This document shows, in pieces, positions 52,271 to 64,000 of a DNA stretch of 64,000 nucleotides. The notes under the pieces are model-generated. The model was not told where the DNA came from. It saw nothing but the letters and a program-made list of their open reading frames with translations, and did not search any database. The stretch lies in contig JACDOX010000164.1 of assembly GCA_014549065.1 (NCBI GenBank), forward strand, positions 1,317,656 through 1,381,655. The letters run 5' to 3'. Numbering within the stretch: the stretch's first letter is position 1; each line of letters begins with the position of its first letter. This stretch comes from Cardinalis cardinalis (taxonomy: Eukaryota; Chordata; Aves; Passeriformes; Cardinalidae). A program made the position numbers and the translations under genes.

Positions 52271-53127
52271 AATATCTTCATTCACACTCTGAAAGTGAAT
52301 AATGCATTTTTTCTGTGAATTTGCACTTCTTACGAGCTCCAGGAATTTAGGAATAGCAGCAATTGTGAATAAAGCAGATCTATTTTTATTAAAAGAAATA
52401 TGAATTGGATGTCTCATTCAAAACTTTTAAAGTGTTTTATATAGAATGTGTCATTGTCTGTCCTAGCTTCAGTATGAATCAGCATCAGGATGTGGATTTT
52501 TAGTGTATATATGTATTACTGCTATTTGTGTCTCTGTTCAGGAATTCAGAGTAAGGTGAGGGCCAGCTTGCATCCTTTTACCCCTGANAAGAAAATGGAA
52601 CAATGCATAGAATGCAAAAAGAGTTTCAGTCTTGTCTCTGAATNTTCTTTCATCACATGTTATTGTCCTTGAACATCTATTCTGTGTCATCACTGGAATA
52701 GTTCTTAGGATATTGAGGGGTAACTGAGCGGTCCTGCTTCCCTAATTCNAATGAGCTGCTCTGCTCTCAGTGCAAATCTCTCACAGTGCATGGGGATAAA
52801 TTGAATGTCTTCCAGATACTGTCCTTGTGTCTGTCCCGGGAGAAGTCCAAGTGATTTCTCTATGCAGTCTTATAGCACTTTTGTTTTTTGTTTCAGCCCT
52901 GTGTTGATGGGATTGTGAAAGGTATTGCACNTTTAAGCTAAAAGCCACATTAAGGAATACCTATGGGCTATGCTGCTTATGGAACAGTATGGTTTGACTT
53001 CTCTGGGACTTCTGGGCCTTTGTTCTGTTTGTAGGCTTGATGTCTGTCTGGAATTAGACAGAACTTGTTATGCTGTGAGGGCAGTAGTTCAGGAGGCACA
53101 AAACCATTNTGTAACGTGGATTTCTGA
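52271..53127. other. Non-coding region, part 4
   Basis: Spacer between two CR1 copies; nothing recognised. Confidence 0.5.
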
Positions 53128-53525
53128 GTCATAGAATATTAGGACTGGAATGGACCTTAAAGATCATCTGCTCCCAGCCTGCCACTGCCATGGGCAGGGA
53201 CACTTCCCACTAGACCAGGCTGTTCAGAGCTCCATCCGGCTTGGCTTTGAACACTGCCAGGGTTGGGGCATTCATTCTCTCTCTGGGCAACCTGTTCTAG
53301 TGCCTCACCATCCCTAAAGTAAAGAATTTCTTCCCGATATCTAAGCTAAATTTCCCCTTTNAATTTGTACCCATTACTTTTTGTCCTGTCACTACAGCTC
53401 CTGATAGATTCCTTCTCTGGCTTCCCTGTGGGCCNCCTTCAGATACTGGNCTGTTGATGTGAGGTCTCCACACAGCCTTCCCTTCTCCATGCTGAACAGC
53501 CCCAACCTAGCTCCTTACAAGGGGT
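53128..53525 (-). mobile_element. CR1 LINE 3' end, - orientation
   Basis: On the + strand it opens with TCATAGAATATTAGGACTGG and runs through CTGCCATGGGCAGGGACACT, CCAGGGTTGGGGCATTC and AAAGAATTTCTTCCCGATAT. These are reverse complements of the CR1 tail and ORF2 C-terminal coding part. 5'-truncated and non-functional. Confidence 0.9.
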
Positions 53526-56500
53526 CTTGTCTTAGAAGGTGACGTTGTATCTTCCCCATAGGCTGTACATCTATTCATTGCCTGCTGCTTCTAAATCAGG
53601 TGGTGTTTTCTTGCTCTCAGTACTATAATTTGGCTTTGAAATTCCCCTGCTGCAAGGCTAAAGCTCTGAGTCTGTGGAAACTATGGTGTATCTCTTGTTC
53701 TTGCTTAATGCACCTAGACAAAATGGGAAATAACACCCTGTCTAAGGAGTTGTGTATTGCTGCTCTTGAGCATCAAGCTTCTGCTTTTGCTTGTGGACTT
53801 AGCTGAACCCAGAGGTGACATCTAGAAGATATTTCTCAAAGCTTTCGCCTGAGCACTGCAGCGCTGCTGTGTTTGCCAGTGAAAGCTCCTGGGGAGGTAA
53901 TGAAGGACTGTTAGAAGCATTAAGNGCTCTGTGGGATAACAGCAATACCTTGTGTGCTGATGAACATGTAAGCTAGAAGATCAAGTCTTTGCTTCCCCTG
54001 CATTTTAAAGGAGGGCAGTGAGCAGGGAATCCCTGAGAAGTTCAGCATCATGAAGGAAAAAATTCAAATCAATTCCCAATCACTTTTGTCTGTGGGNTTT
54101 TTTTCTGTTTGTTTGNTTTTTTTATTTAAAAAGACAGCAAGACCTTTTTAAGGACACAATTTCTAAACTATAAATATTTTTGGTAAGTAAGAATTTTTGT
54201 CTTAAATTCAGTTTTTTTCTAATTGCTGCCTTCTGGTATGAATAGAGGGAGAGTAAAACGACAGCTGTAGGAATTTTGCTGGAAGTGACATTTCAAGTGA
54301 ATTTTGCCTATGAGAATGGCTAACAGCTTATCCTCATGCATTGCTTGAGAGATAATGGGACTGTCACAACATTCATATCTACTGCTGTTTGTTTTCATTG
54401 TTTAAAGTGCATGATCACTGGAGCTCATAATTAGAAAATAAGTTCCTTTTAGGAATATGCCTTATAAAGCAGAACTCAAAATTAGTATCATTATGAATAC
54501 CACCATGTGTATGACTCCAACAAATATGAGGACCTAGCTATTGTTTGCTTTTTTTCCTTTGCAATCATCATATTATTCCCCTTGTGGCCCTTAAATGTTG
54601 GCCTGATTTTGACTTCTGTAGGTAATTGTCTAATACAACTCTTTTGGAATGGAAGCTAACCTCCAAGTTAATTTTGCTCTCTGAAGTATTCAGCTTCTTA
54701 GGCAGATGTATATTTAAAGGCTTGGGTTCTTGCTGTAATGATTAAAGCATTGGGGAATATTGTATTGTACTCACAGAAGTGAGCACGTTTACTNGCTCAC
54801 TCATTCTGACTGACCTCTGTGGAAAGATGAATTTCAAGATGCAGTGTTCTCGTGGCTTTTGTCCATCCTCTTTTGTTTCACATATCACAGTACTGATTTG
54901 TGCTTTGGTTAATGTTTGTGTAGGCCAGACCCCTTGGTAGTCTGATCTGTGCCTGTGACTATGTTGGCTCACTGGTTTTGTGTGTGTGTTTTGACTGCTG
55001 GAAATTCTCTTGGTACATGCATTCAAATCTACTCTGTGTTGCAATTACTGTGTTGGCTCTTTTGATGAGAACCAAAGGTGTCCCATGGGGGAAATTTTGG
55101 CAGAGGGCAGCTTTGGAGGCCTGCAGCAAGGCTGTTTGTAGCCTAATTCCCCTCATTTCCATTTGATGGCACAGTACCAGGCTTGTTCTAAGACTTTGAT
55201 GGTCAATTAATTTGTTCTTTTCTGTTCTTGAATTGGAAGCTAATTGAGTAATTGTGAAGGGTGCCAGATTAAACTCTGTTTTTGCTTGGAGTCCCAGTGA
55301 AAATGCCTTTCCCTCACCTATTTCCATGGGAAGCTTGGGAAATGCCTTTCCCTCACCTATTCCCTTGAGAAACTACACTTGAAACAATGGTCATGCTTTT
55401 TGTGAGGTTGTCAGGCACATGCAGACAGTTACCACATGCTGGTAATGCTTGACTCTGTTGGACAATTTTAATCAAATTTGTCCGAAGGTGGGGGTCCCAT
55501 CTTTTCACCCGAGTAACCTCCTGGCATCCTTTAGCTTGGTGAAAGAGCTGACCTTACTGTAGTGGTGGCAGCATAGAAAATCTAACAGGTGTCAGTGTCC
55601 TTGTATGTTTTGGNCATGAGAGACTCAAAGTTTGACTCTCCTTGTGAACATGTTTTGTGAGTGTATGGTATTGCTATTTTCCCCCTCCTCTTCCTTTTTT
55701 CAAAATACAGTCTGGGCTANAAGGAAGAGATCTGAGGCTGCAGTTACTTGAAATATTAAAGCAACANTTTTTGTCAGCATTTTAACTGTGTTTTCTTGCT
55801 GCAGTGGTAAAGAGTAATTTTGATTGTGGTCTGCCATAAAAGGGGGGAAAACATTTTCTTATTCAAAGCTCANGGCAGTATTAGTCTGTGTGCTTTAATT
55901 GAGGAAGCTTGTAACCTGTTTTGTTGAGTGGTGATGACTCTCTTGGACTGCCTGGAATAAAGTTCTCCCTCTTGCCTCATGATAAACANTGTTCTCTGAT
56001 TTTCATGGAAGTCAGCCACCGCTTCTTTTTTTTTTTTTTCTGGACCACTGGCTTGTATGGCCATGGGACAACAGGCAACGTTTGTAGTCCAGTGCTGAGG
56101 CCAGTCAAACAGTTCAGGAATGGCAGGGTTCACATTTGCTCATATAGACTGGTCTGCCTCCCTTGCAAGNTTCATGGGACACGTGGGAGTACAGACTTGG
56201 TTATCCTTTGCTTTGGTGAAATGTGGAATTATGGTTTGGATTTGGTGTTTTGGGATGAGAAGAGGCTAATAAACTGCAGGGTACATTACTGTGGAATTGG
56301 GATACAGTCCTGGAAAGGGAAATGCAGCCTTCCTAGGAGGCAGTGGGCTGTTGTAGTCTGCCCTCCCCCATGTTCCCCCTTGCATCNCAGAGGGGAATGG
56401 TCATGGAAGGAGGGAAGGAAGATGGTCAGGCTTTCATAANCTGATAGGTTTTCAAGAAAAATCTTGTAGTCTGTTAAATATGCAATAATTTTTCTTCTTT

Positions 56501-59500
56501 GCAGTGTGACATCCCATTTCTTGACCTCCCTCTTACCATCACGCTTACATACATTAATCTTTTTGCTTGGAAGTCCTGGCTGTTGGTTGAGTTTGCTTTG
56601 TTTTTTCCCCCCATTTAATGTAAAAATTTTTCCTTATCTGATGTTTTATTGCTATTACTTTAGGAAATGCTTGAAAAATATCTTGTTCACCTAAAGTACC
56701 TGCTGTTGTTTAGGATTATATGAACAAAATGGAATAAAGAGGATACATGTTGCCTTCCTGCTTTCTTAAGAGCACTNATCTATTTTGGGACTTTGGCACT
56801 CCACCATCAATACATGAATTCTGTATCAGTTGTCCAAAGATACTCATTGAAATCTTTTTGCACCAATGTATTTCCTCANTTTCTGGGCTCCTTTTTCTTT
56901 TGCTCGTGAGAAAATAAGGTCCTTTGTACAATTTTGTAAAGGAAAATGTAGTAGGGGAACCTGAGAACTTTGAGAAGAGGCAGATGTTAACTTTGGGGAT
57001 ATTTGTGTGTTGCTGCTAACTTACGGATTTGCAGTTCCTCTTCAGATTTTCCATGGGGCAGATGTGTATTTCCCCACTCCTGCTGATTGCAAACTCTTTC
57101 TTTAGGCCCTTTTCTGGGGAATTGTGTTCTGGGGAAGATGCTGATTTTAACAAAACAGGAATACATGAGCAGCCTCATGAGGGAGTGTTTCTGGGAGAGC
57201 ATGAGTGAGGTGCAGAAAGGGAAGGAAGCGTCTGTGCTTTGGACAGTGGTGGCTTGCACTGGTGCCTGGAAGGTGCCACAGCCATGTCTTGAGTAGAATG
57301 CGCCTCTTAGGAGGAGGTGGTAGCAGCTGACTACTGCTAGTTATGGTGTCTTTTCCATAGGATTGTCTACAGGAACTTCCCAAATGAAGGTTGCTTCTTT
57401 TAGCTTTGAGATTGTCTGTGGGTGTCAAGGAAATAAACAAAGGTGCTTTTTGTTTTCATTGTTAGAGGAGGTTGAAAAGCGGAAGCTGCTGTGGAGGTAT
57501 TGCAATATGACCTTAAGAAAGAAGGTGGCAGGGGAGTTTGTAGTAGCTCTTCCCTTCCCCTCTTCTCCTGTGTTTCAGAGGTGATGTTTCCTGGGCTGCC
57601 TGCTGGTATGGGATGGCACAAGAGTTGAACAGAGCAAGTTCTGTAGAACAGGGNAAATTCTGGCAGCTGGTGTCAAACACAGCAAGAAGGCAGTGATTCA
57701 GGAGCAACCCTTCTGTCTTAACCATGCATTTCTCCTGAATTCTTGAGTGGTGCAGTGCTGATGCTGTTGGTTCTTAATTCATGTGATGTTCTACCAAGCA
57801 ACACAAGAGATGACAAATGAGGTAGTGGGGTCTTTGTTGACCATTGCTTATTGCAGTGGCTAAAACNGCCTTGCAAGCTCATTAACTGGCTGGCAGATCT
57901 TGCTGTGTGGCTGCATTGCCTGAGTGTGTGGCCATGCAGGGTTGCACAGCCCAGTGCAGGGAGGAGGACTGCAGTGCTGTAACTGAGGAGAGCCTGCTCC
58001 CATCTTGTCTTACCTGATGGTGGTTTAGCTTTGGGCAGTCACGACTGTGCTGAGGTCACAGTGACAGCTGACTGGATGTTTTCTATAGAACTNTCATCCT
58101 GTTGGTTTTCTGGTTGTCCCCCAGGCAGACAGGGTGTTGGGTGTGCAGTCTGACTGCTTGTTCTTGGCCTGGTGTCACTTGTTAATTACTATGGTGAAAG
58201 TTTAGAGGAAGAAGGATCTGGTGGTTGATGTATGAAAAATTGTGCCTAGGAAGGTAGATGTGAATTCCCAGGTGGAGCCTATGTGCTCCATACTTGACTT
58301 ATCACTAACACAGCAGACTGAATAATGAAACTGTAAGGCTATTTCAGTGGAGTAGTTAGAATATGAAGCAAGAGCTGATGAAATCTAATAAATAAAGCAT
58401 CTNGATCCATTAAAGCCTTTGCCTTCACTGAAAATATTCATATTCTTAAGTTCTTTGTTGGATTAGGGTAATATCCTCTAAATAACCTGGCTGATAGAAC
58501 AAAGGAAGAGAATTTTAGGGAAGTATAAGCAATCAGCAGTAATAGAAATTTTTCTTTTTTTCAGTTTGCTTCTGAGGTTAAAATAACAGGAACCAGATGT
58601 AAAATAGCAGATATGTTTAGGACTTGATTTCACATTGTCAATTACCATGTCGTGTCTCCGAGAGAACGGAAGGCAGAAAGAGCTGTGTGCTCTGCCAAAT
58701 GGGCAGGAATTTTAAATTCTCTTCTGTTTCTCACTTTTGAGAAGCCAAATCCAAAATACCTGTTGCTTGCGCAAGTATCTCTGGCTCATCCACTTGAAGA
58801 CACTTTCCCAAAGGAAGAGTAGTGTTTATAGTTATTCTCATTAGGTACTGTGTAGTGCTTGTTATCTACAAGTAATTGAAGTTATACAAANGTTCTATAA
58901 AACATAACTTTAGAAAAACCCCTTAGTTTCAACAGAAACCTTAAACAAAAGCTGTATTAGGCTACTATTGTATTAATGATACTATAATTAATTTGCTATT
59001 TCCTGACACTTATTTAGAAGTTGGAAGCTCAGCCAAAATACATTTGGAAGATGAACAAAAGGGTTTGATTTGCCAAGAGACACGACCTCTTTTGGGGCAA
59101 AGAGCGAACCATCACTTTCTGGAATTTCTCTTGAAAAACACTTCCTTCTCATCGCTATAGGTCTCACTCAAACTACTTTCCTGCCTCTTTCTTTTTTGCC
59201 AGAGGCTGTTTGCAAATTATGACACTTAATAAATTATAGCAGGCTGGAAAGGAGGGATGCTGATGGAATTGTGCCTGTCAGTGGGATGTTATGAAAGTGT
59301 CTCTTTTAGGACTGTTTATCTAAATTTTTAAGGGATATCCCAAGAAAAGGATGATAAATGTACCTTACAGAGAGACATCTTTTCCCATTAAAAATCTATG
59401 ATGCTTGTCATTATTTGTATACCACAGCAAACTAGAGGTCAGAAAGGTACTGACAGCATAANTTTGTTGTGTTGTTTTGTTTTTAAATCAGCTCCCTTTC

Positions 59501-61854
59501 TTGGGAACTTCTGAGTTCTGATTAGACTGAGTCCTGCATGAAATGCAGGTGCTACCAGCTGGAGTGGGGAAAGACATGGACTTGTTTGCAGGNGTTGGGC
59601 TGACCACACCACAGTGTCTCTCTAGAGCAGCTGACTCTCTGTTTGACTGACAGTTTTGTTTCTTGGCTTTCTTGGGCTTCCACCAGCCCAACTAGAAAAA
59701 TTACAAAGCTGGGTCTTATTGAAGAGCAAAATGCTGCTGAGTGAAATGATTTAAGTACATGTGTTACAGTTAGGCAATATCAGGGTGTGAGGGAAGAGGG
59801 GAGCAAGAGTCAGTTCCTAAGGAGAGGTGCTTGCTCCAGTCTTAGAGATGATGTGAGAGATGATTTCCTTTCCTAAGGGAAGGAAAGGGTGTCTTTCTGA
59901 ATCCTTTTAGCTGGAAAGCAGGTGCTGTGGAGAAGCTCCTTGCATTGGATAAGTTTGTGTTCTGTCTCTGCACAGAGCCCTTCCAATCCTCTGTGTATGT
60001 GAGTTTGTGTGAGATGACTCTCAGGGGACATTAATGTTCNGGTTACCATGGGAGCCAATTCAAAGTGGATTGTCATGCCATCAGAGCTAAAAGATATGTG
60101 TAAATCTGTGCTAGCATTTTGCAGATGTTTGGGATTTTGAAGATTTCTTGCAAGAAAAGTATTTCTATTATTTATGTAGGGATATTACTTCTTTGCATGT
60201 TAANCATTTCTGAAATCAGCCTGGCTCTGTGGTAGACAGGACAGATAGACAGACAATCCAAAGTGAGTACAGTAGAAGAATTTTAACTTAGNTGTTTCCC
60301 CTGGGAATTGTTCTGTTTGGTTTCTGAGTTACTTCTGTCCTATTCCTATAGTGTACTCATTGTAATCTAAGCAGAATCTTTTCTCCTTGCATATCTTCAT
60401 CCTTTCCACTGTCCTGTTTGTGTTGGCTGACACTTTTACCTGCCACAATTTTCAGGAAAAATCCTCAGCTGGGACTTGGAGGTGCTCATTCTAGAGAAGA
60501 CCACTGTGATAAGCACAACATGTTATGCACCTTGGACTTGTTTTTCATCCATGGAAATCAAATGGTTATTCATGCTGGACCCCTACAGTTTAAAACATCT
60601 GCTTGTTGACAGAACTTGTTCAGTGACATTGGACTTAACAGCTTGGGGGCTGAGCTCTGGACCTGCAGGACCTCTAGGTTCCTGTGCTGACAGTGCTTCC
60701 AGCACTCACAGCATCTCAGGCCACCACCAGCATAGCAGAGATGGCAGATGTGCTTCTTTGGAAACTTTTTTGTGTGAAGCTATATCAAATCTCTCAATTT
60801 TAATTGCTAGTTTATTTTAGAAAGGGCAGTTTGTCTCTGACCTACATGTGGGACTCAAATGTGACTTTCTGTCTCTTAGAAGACTTTTTGTTGTTGAAAA
60901 TCTGAAGTGGTATTAGGACTACAGGGATGCTGTTGTCTCTTTTTTTGTTACTTTTTTTTTTCTTCTGGTGGTATTGTGCACTCTTAATTCTTCATGGAGA
61001 AGAAAGCTGCATCAACATGTGGAGAGTTAGGAACTGTTTTATCAGTTGCTTTTTGTAGGTCCCCTGGGGAATTAGAGGAGAGCTCTTTTTGAGCAGAACA
61101 GATTAGGGTTTTATTAATGCCCTCCCTGTAGGATTTTTTTTTAATTGTTCTTGAGGGTTTTTTTCTTTTTTCAGTACAGAAAAAAACCAGGTCTGTGAAA
61201 AGAATTTTTAGTATTGAGGTAGATTTTGATGACTTCTCAAAAAAGAATAAGAAAACCCTCAGTCACCTCTGGAGACGATTCTTGTCCTATGCAAAAGTTA
61301 TGCATTGAAAAATCTAATTCTTTGTTCCAGTGTTATTGGAATTGTTTAATTTAGTTTTCCTCATTTCTTTGGAGGAAGTGTTTTCTGTGCAGAAGCTATT
61401 GAGAAAACTTTACTGTAGCATTCCCAAGACATATGGCATTTTCATAATAACATTACTATCCAGGCAATTTCATTCAGATTTTATCAAATACTCTAGGCAG
61501 GCCTGTTTCAGGAACTGGATGTAATGATAAAGATGTGAACACCTCCTTGGTGAGGAAGCCGAATTACAGTAAGAAGTACAGTATTGCTAAGGAACTGGAA
61601 GAGTTGTTCTTCTTCAAGAAGNGTGTACGCTTTTGTTGCAGGTGACATGAAAATGAGAGACTCTGCAAAACAGAGAGGAAACAAAGGCTGATATCCTATA
61701 TTGGATAATAAACGGATAGTTCTTCTCATGCAGGAATTCAAAAGTGAATCAGTGAAGGATCTGGTTGTACAGTCATGGTGTAATTCAGCACTCGTATGTC
61801 TTGTAAAAACTTCCAAGGACATTTATGGTAGGACAGCTGTTGAGGAACAGTTCA
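53526..61854. other. Non-coding region, part 5
   Basis: No coding exon recognised over 8.3 kb. It contains a 39-bp-spaced duplication at 55301-55364 and scattered T- and A-rich runs. Confidence 0.5.
55301..55364 (+). repeat. Short tandem duplication, period 39
   Basis: AAATGCCTTTCCCTCACCTA begins at 55301 and again at 55340. The copies diverge just after (TTTCC versus TTCCC). It is a small local duplication. Confidence 0.9.
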
Positions 61855-61976
61855 TGCCCAGGGACGTGGTTGTGTCACCATCCCTGGAGGCATTTTAAAT
61901 TTACGTAGATGTGGCAGTGCTGGGTTAATGGTTGGACTTGATCTTAGGTCTTTTCCAACCTAAACTGTTCTATGAT
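61855..61976 (+). mobile_element. CR1 LINE 3' end fragment, + orientation
   Basis: Contains CACCATCCCTGGAGGCATTT, ATGGTTGGACTTGATCTTAG and TTTTCCAACCTAAACTGTTC, ending TATGA. This is the last part of a CR1-type element with its usual tail. Slightly different wording from the other copies suggests another subfamily. Confidence 0.85.
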
Positions 61977-64000
61977 TTGGTGTTTAGTTCAGTAGAATAT
62001 TGTTCCAAAAGGATAAAGCCATTCTTTGCAGAAGAATGGCTTTGTTTTGATGGAAGGGAGAGGAGGATATTNGTCCTGGTCTGTGAAATGAACTTTTATT
62101 GAACATGATGTGCCTGAGCACCTTTCATTCAGGGCGCACGATTTCAGCTCCAGCAGAAGCTGTTTGTACCTGTTTAAAAGCTGTTCCCTCAAAACAATGC
62201 GTACTGCTGTGCATATGANTCTCCCTCAGGGAAGAGAGAATAAACAGAGCATCAGATATTAGCTGCAGCACTCAGTGCACTGCTGGGAGGCACTGGGATA
62301 CCGCAGCGACACAGGCAGTGTCAGAAGCTCTGCAGTATGGAAGAGAAGAGTCTGTGCCAGCAGATGTGTTTGATGTTCANCACAGTATTTCCCTAGAGCT
62401 ATGGATAAGCACCTAAGCCAAAAGCATTTTTGCTCCACGGCCCCCAGCTACTCTGTAAATACAGCTAGAGCACCTTGTGGCTTCAGCAAAGGCCAAAAAG
62501 CAGAGAGGTAGCTCTTTTTAAGATTGAGGCAAGCTATCTCTGCCAGGAAAACTCACCTCAACATAGCTGGCAAACTTCTGCCTTCCCTGTGCTGTTTGCT
62601 GCTCAAAGCAAGCTTGACTTCCTGAGCTAATACAACATAATTTCTTGATTGATTTTTATGGACAGGATTTTTACAAAACTTGCTTTGGGATTTAGGAACC
62701 TACTTGTCACTGGCTTTCCTTGGGGCATAAGCCCATTGATTCACTGTGGCTGTCTGNAGAGAGTCTGAATGCTGTTACAGCATCCTTCTGAAGGTGCTGG
62801 CAGTGCTGTATAAGCAATTCATGAGGCCTTACTGGCAAGGGAGAAAAATNGTTTGCTTTTTTTATCAGTTGTGTATCTGTGGGGGTAAAAAAAGGCTGCC
62901 TCCGTAGTGCTGACAGAGTAGACTGTGGCAAGGGTTTGGGGTCTGCAGTGGCAAATGCTGCCAACTGAAGAATGATTGTTGATATTCCAAGGCGTGTTGG
63001 TNTCAAAGTACCTGCCTTATAAACCAGATATTTGGTCACTATTTCTTATGTAAAATTCAAATGCTTCCTCTAAAGTAAACNGTTGTTACACAGTTTTTTG
63101 GAGAACAGGAAAGATGTTAAAAGCCTATGGGTTTTCCAAATTTTTTAAAATTTTTTTTCCCCTTTCCCCACAACTAAGCTACTCTGTCCAATCTGGGCTT
63201 TTGATTTTCAAATTAATTTCTGAAAGGATTGTCCCAATAGAGAATTTCTATTCCTAGCCATGAAAGACTGAGCTTTAGAAGTAGTGTTTTCATTTAAGAA
63301 ATTTGATCTGTAAAAATGCTACCTCTGCATGGGCNCTGTATATTAGCACTTTGGGAACGTTCCTGTGCTGATTTCTTGTAAAAGATAGTCTTTTCCCTGT
63401 GTCTTGTTCAAAGAGTCTTTTACTTATTTCTCAGGCCTGAAGCCAGCACTGGTGTAAAATATGATAATGTCTTCAAACTGACAATTACCTGGAGATATTT
63501 TTTTCTTGGATAAATTTCTCTGCCGTGACTTTCCTGTCCTGTGTGCAGAAAAAAGGCAGCAGTACAATTCTTACCTGCTTTCTGTTTTGTTTAACCCTAT
63601 TTTATGGAAACTTTTCTTCAAGGATCACAGTCATGCATTTGAATTGGGACATCTGATCTCAGCTGTGCTGGAAGGGCAACATAAAAATGACAGAAGCGAG
63701 ACAAAGTGTAGTGTGAACAAGCTCCAGTAACTTAGTTTTGGAAAGCTTTGTTCAAGGTATCACATAAATACGACAGAATATAGTTTTATGGTTTAAAAAA
63801 TAAAGAGAGAATTATGTAGGTAATCTTTGNAACATAGTAAAAATATCATAGTACACAGAAATTGAAGTGCTACAGCTTCCTATGATCTAAATTGGCATCT
63901 AATCGTAGTCAGTAGGTGAAAAACACTCGAGCATTTTGTTTATAGTGATTGTTTTTTTATCACTTAAGAACAAAGTGCTATTTTGAAAACCTTCATAATG
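61977..64000. other. Non-coding region, part 6
   Basis: No exon, RNA gene or named repeat recognised up to the window end. Confidence 0.5.

Noticed and set aside
29401..64000. TSPAN4 coding exons
   Set aside because: Expected from synteny, but no tetraspanin motif (VKYLMF, CCG, PDSCC) was found here on the + strand, so the gene is not annotated.

Overview
This is vertebrate nuclear DNA, almost certainly a bird and probably a songbird. The evidence is intron-split genes with GT/AG borders, CR1 LINE 3' ends, and LTR families that I recognise as abundant in passerines. The assembly is draft quality: single N bases are scattered throughout and there is a 290-bp run of N at 28257-28546.

Two protein-coding genes can be read with confidence. 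(1) The 3' five coding exons of the tetraspanin CD151 lie on the + strand between 3364 and 8877 and encode about the last 160 residues; the earlier exons lie before position 1. (2) Complete POLR2L (RPB10/RPABC5, 67 aa), the smallest zinc-binding subunit shared by RNA polymerases I, II and III, lies on the - strand in two coding exons at 28106-28012 and 25913-25805. The two genes converge tail to tail, as in the mammalian CD151-POLR2L-TSPAN4 block.

Layout: 1-3363 CD151 intron; 3364-8877 CD151 exons and introns; 8878 to about 10.3-10.95 kb CD151 3'UTR; about 11-25.4 kb intergenic DNA with an isolated CpG island (11.76-12.17 kb), a CR1 tail, an LTR and several AT-rich homeodomain-motif patches; 25.4-28.1 kb POLR2L; 28.1-29.4 kb a large CpG island, presumably a bidirectional promoter, interrupted by the gap; 29.4-64 kb about 35 kb with no coding exon I can recognise, carrying two more solo LTRs, a decayed 1.9-kb CR1 element and CR1 fragments. 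By synteny with mammals this last part may be 5' intron or upstream DNA of TSPAN4, but no TSPAN4 coding exon was found.

No operons, CRISPR arrays, tRNA or rRNA genes were seen. I found no convincing new biological system. The best leads are lineage changes in CD151 (a moved N-glycosylation sequon and a changed QRD integrin-site motif), an orphan CpG island with a splice donor, and quadruplex-capable repeats beside the gap in the POLR2L promoter.
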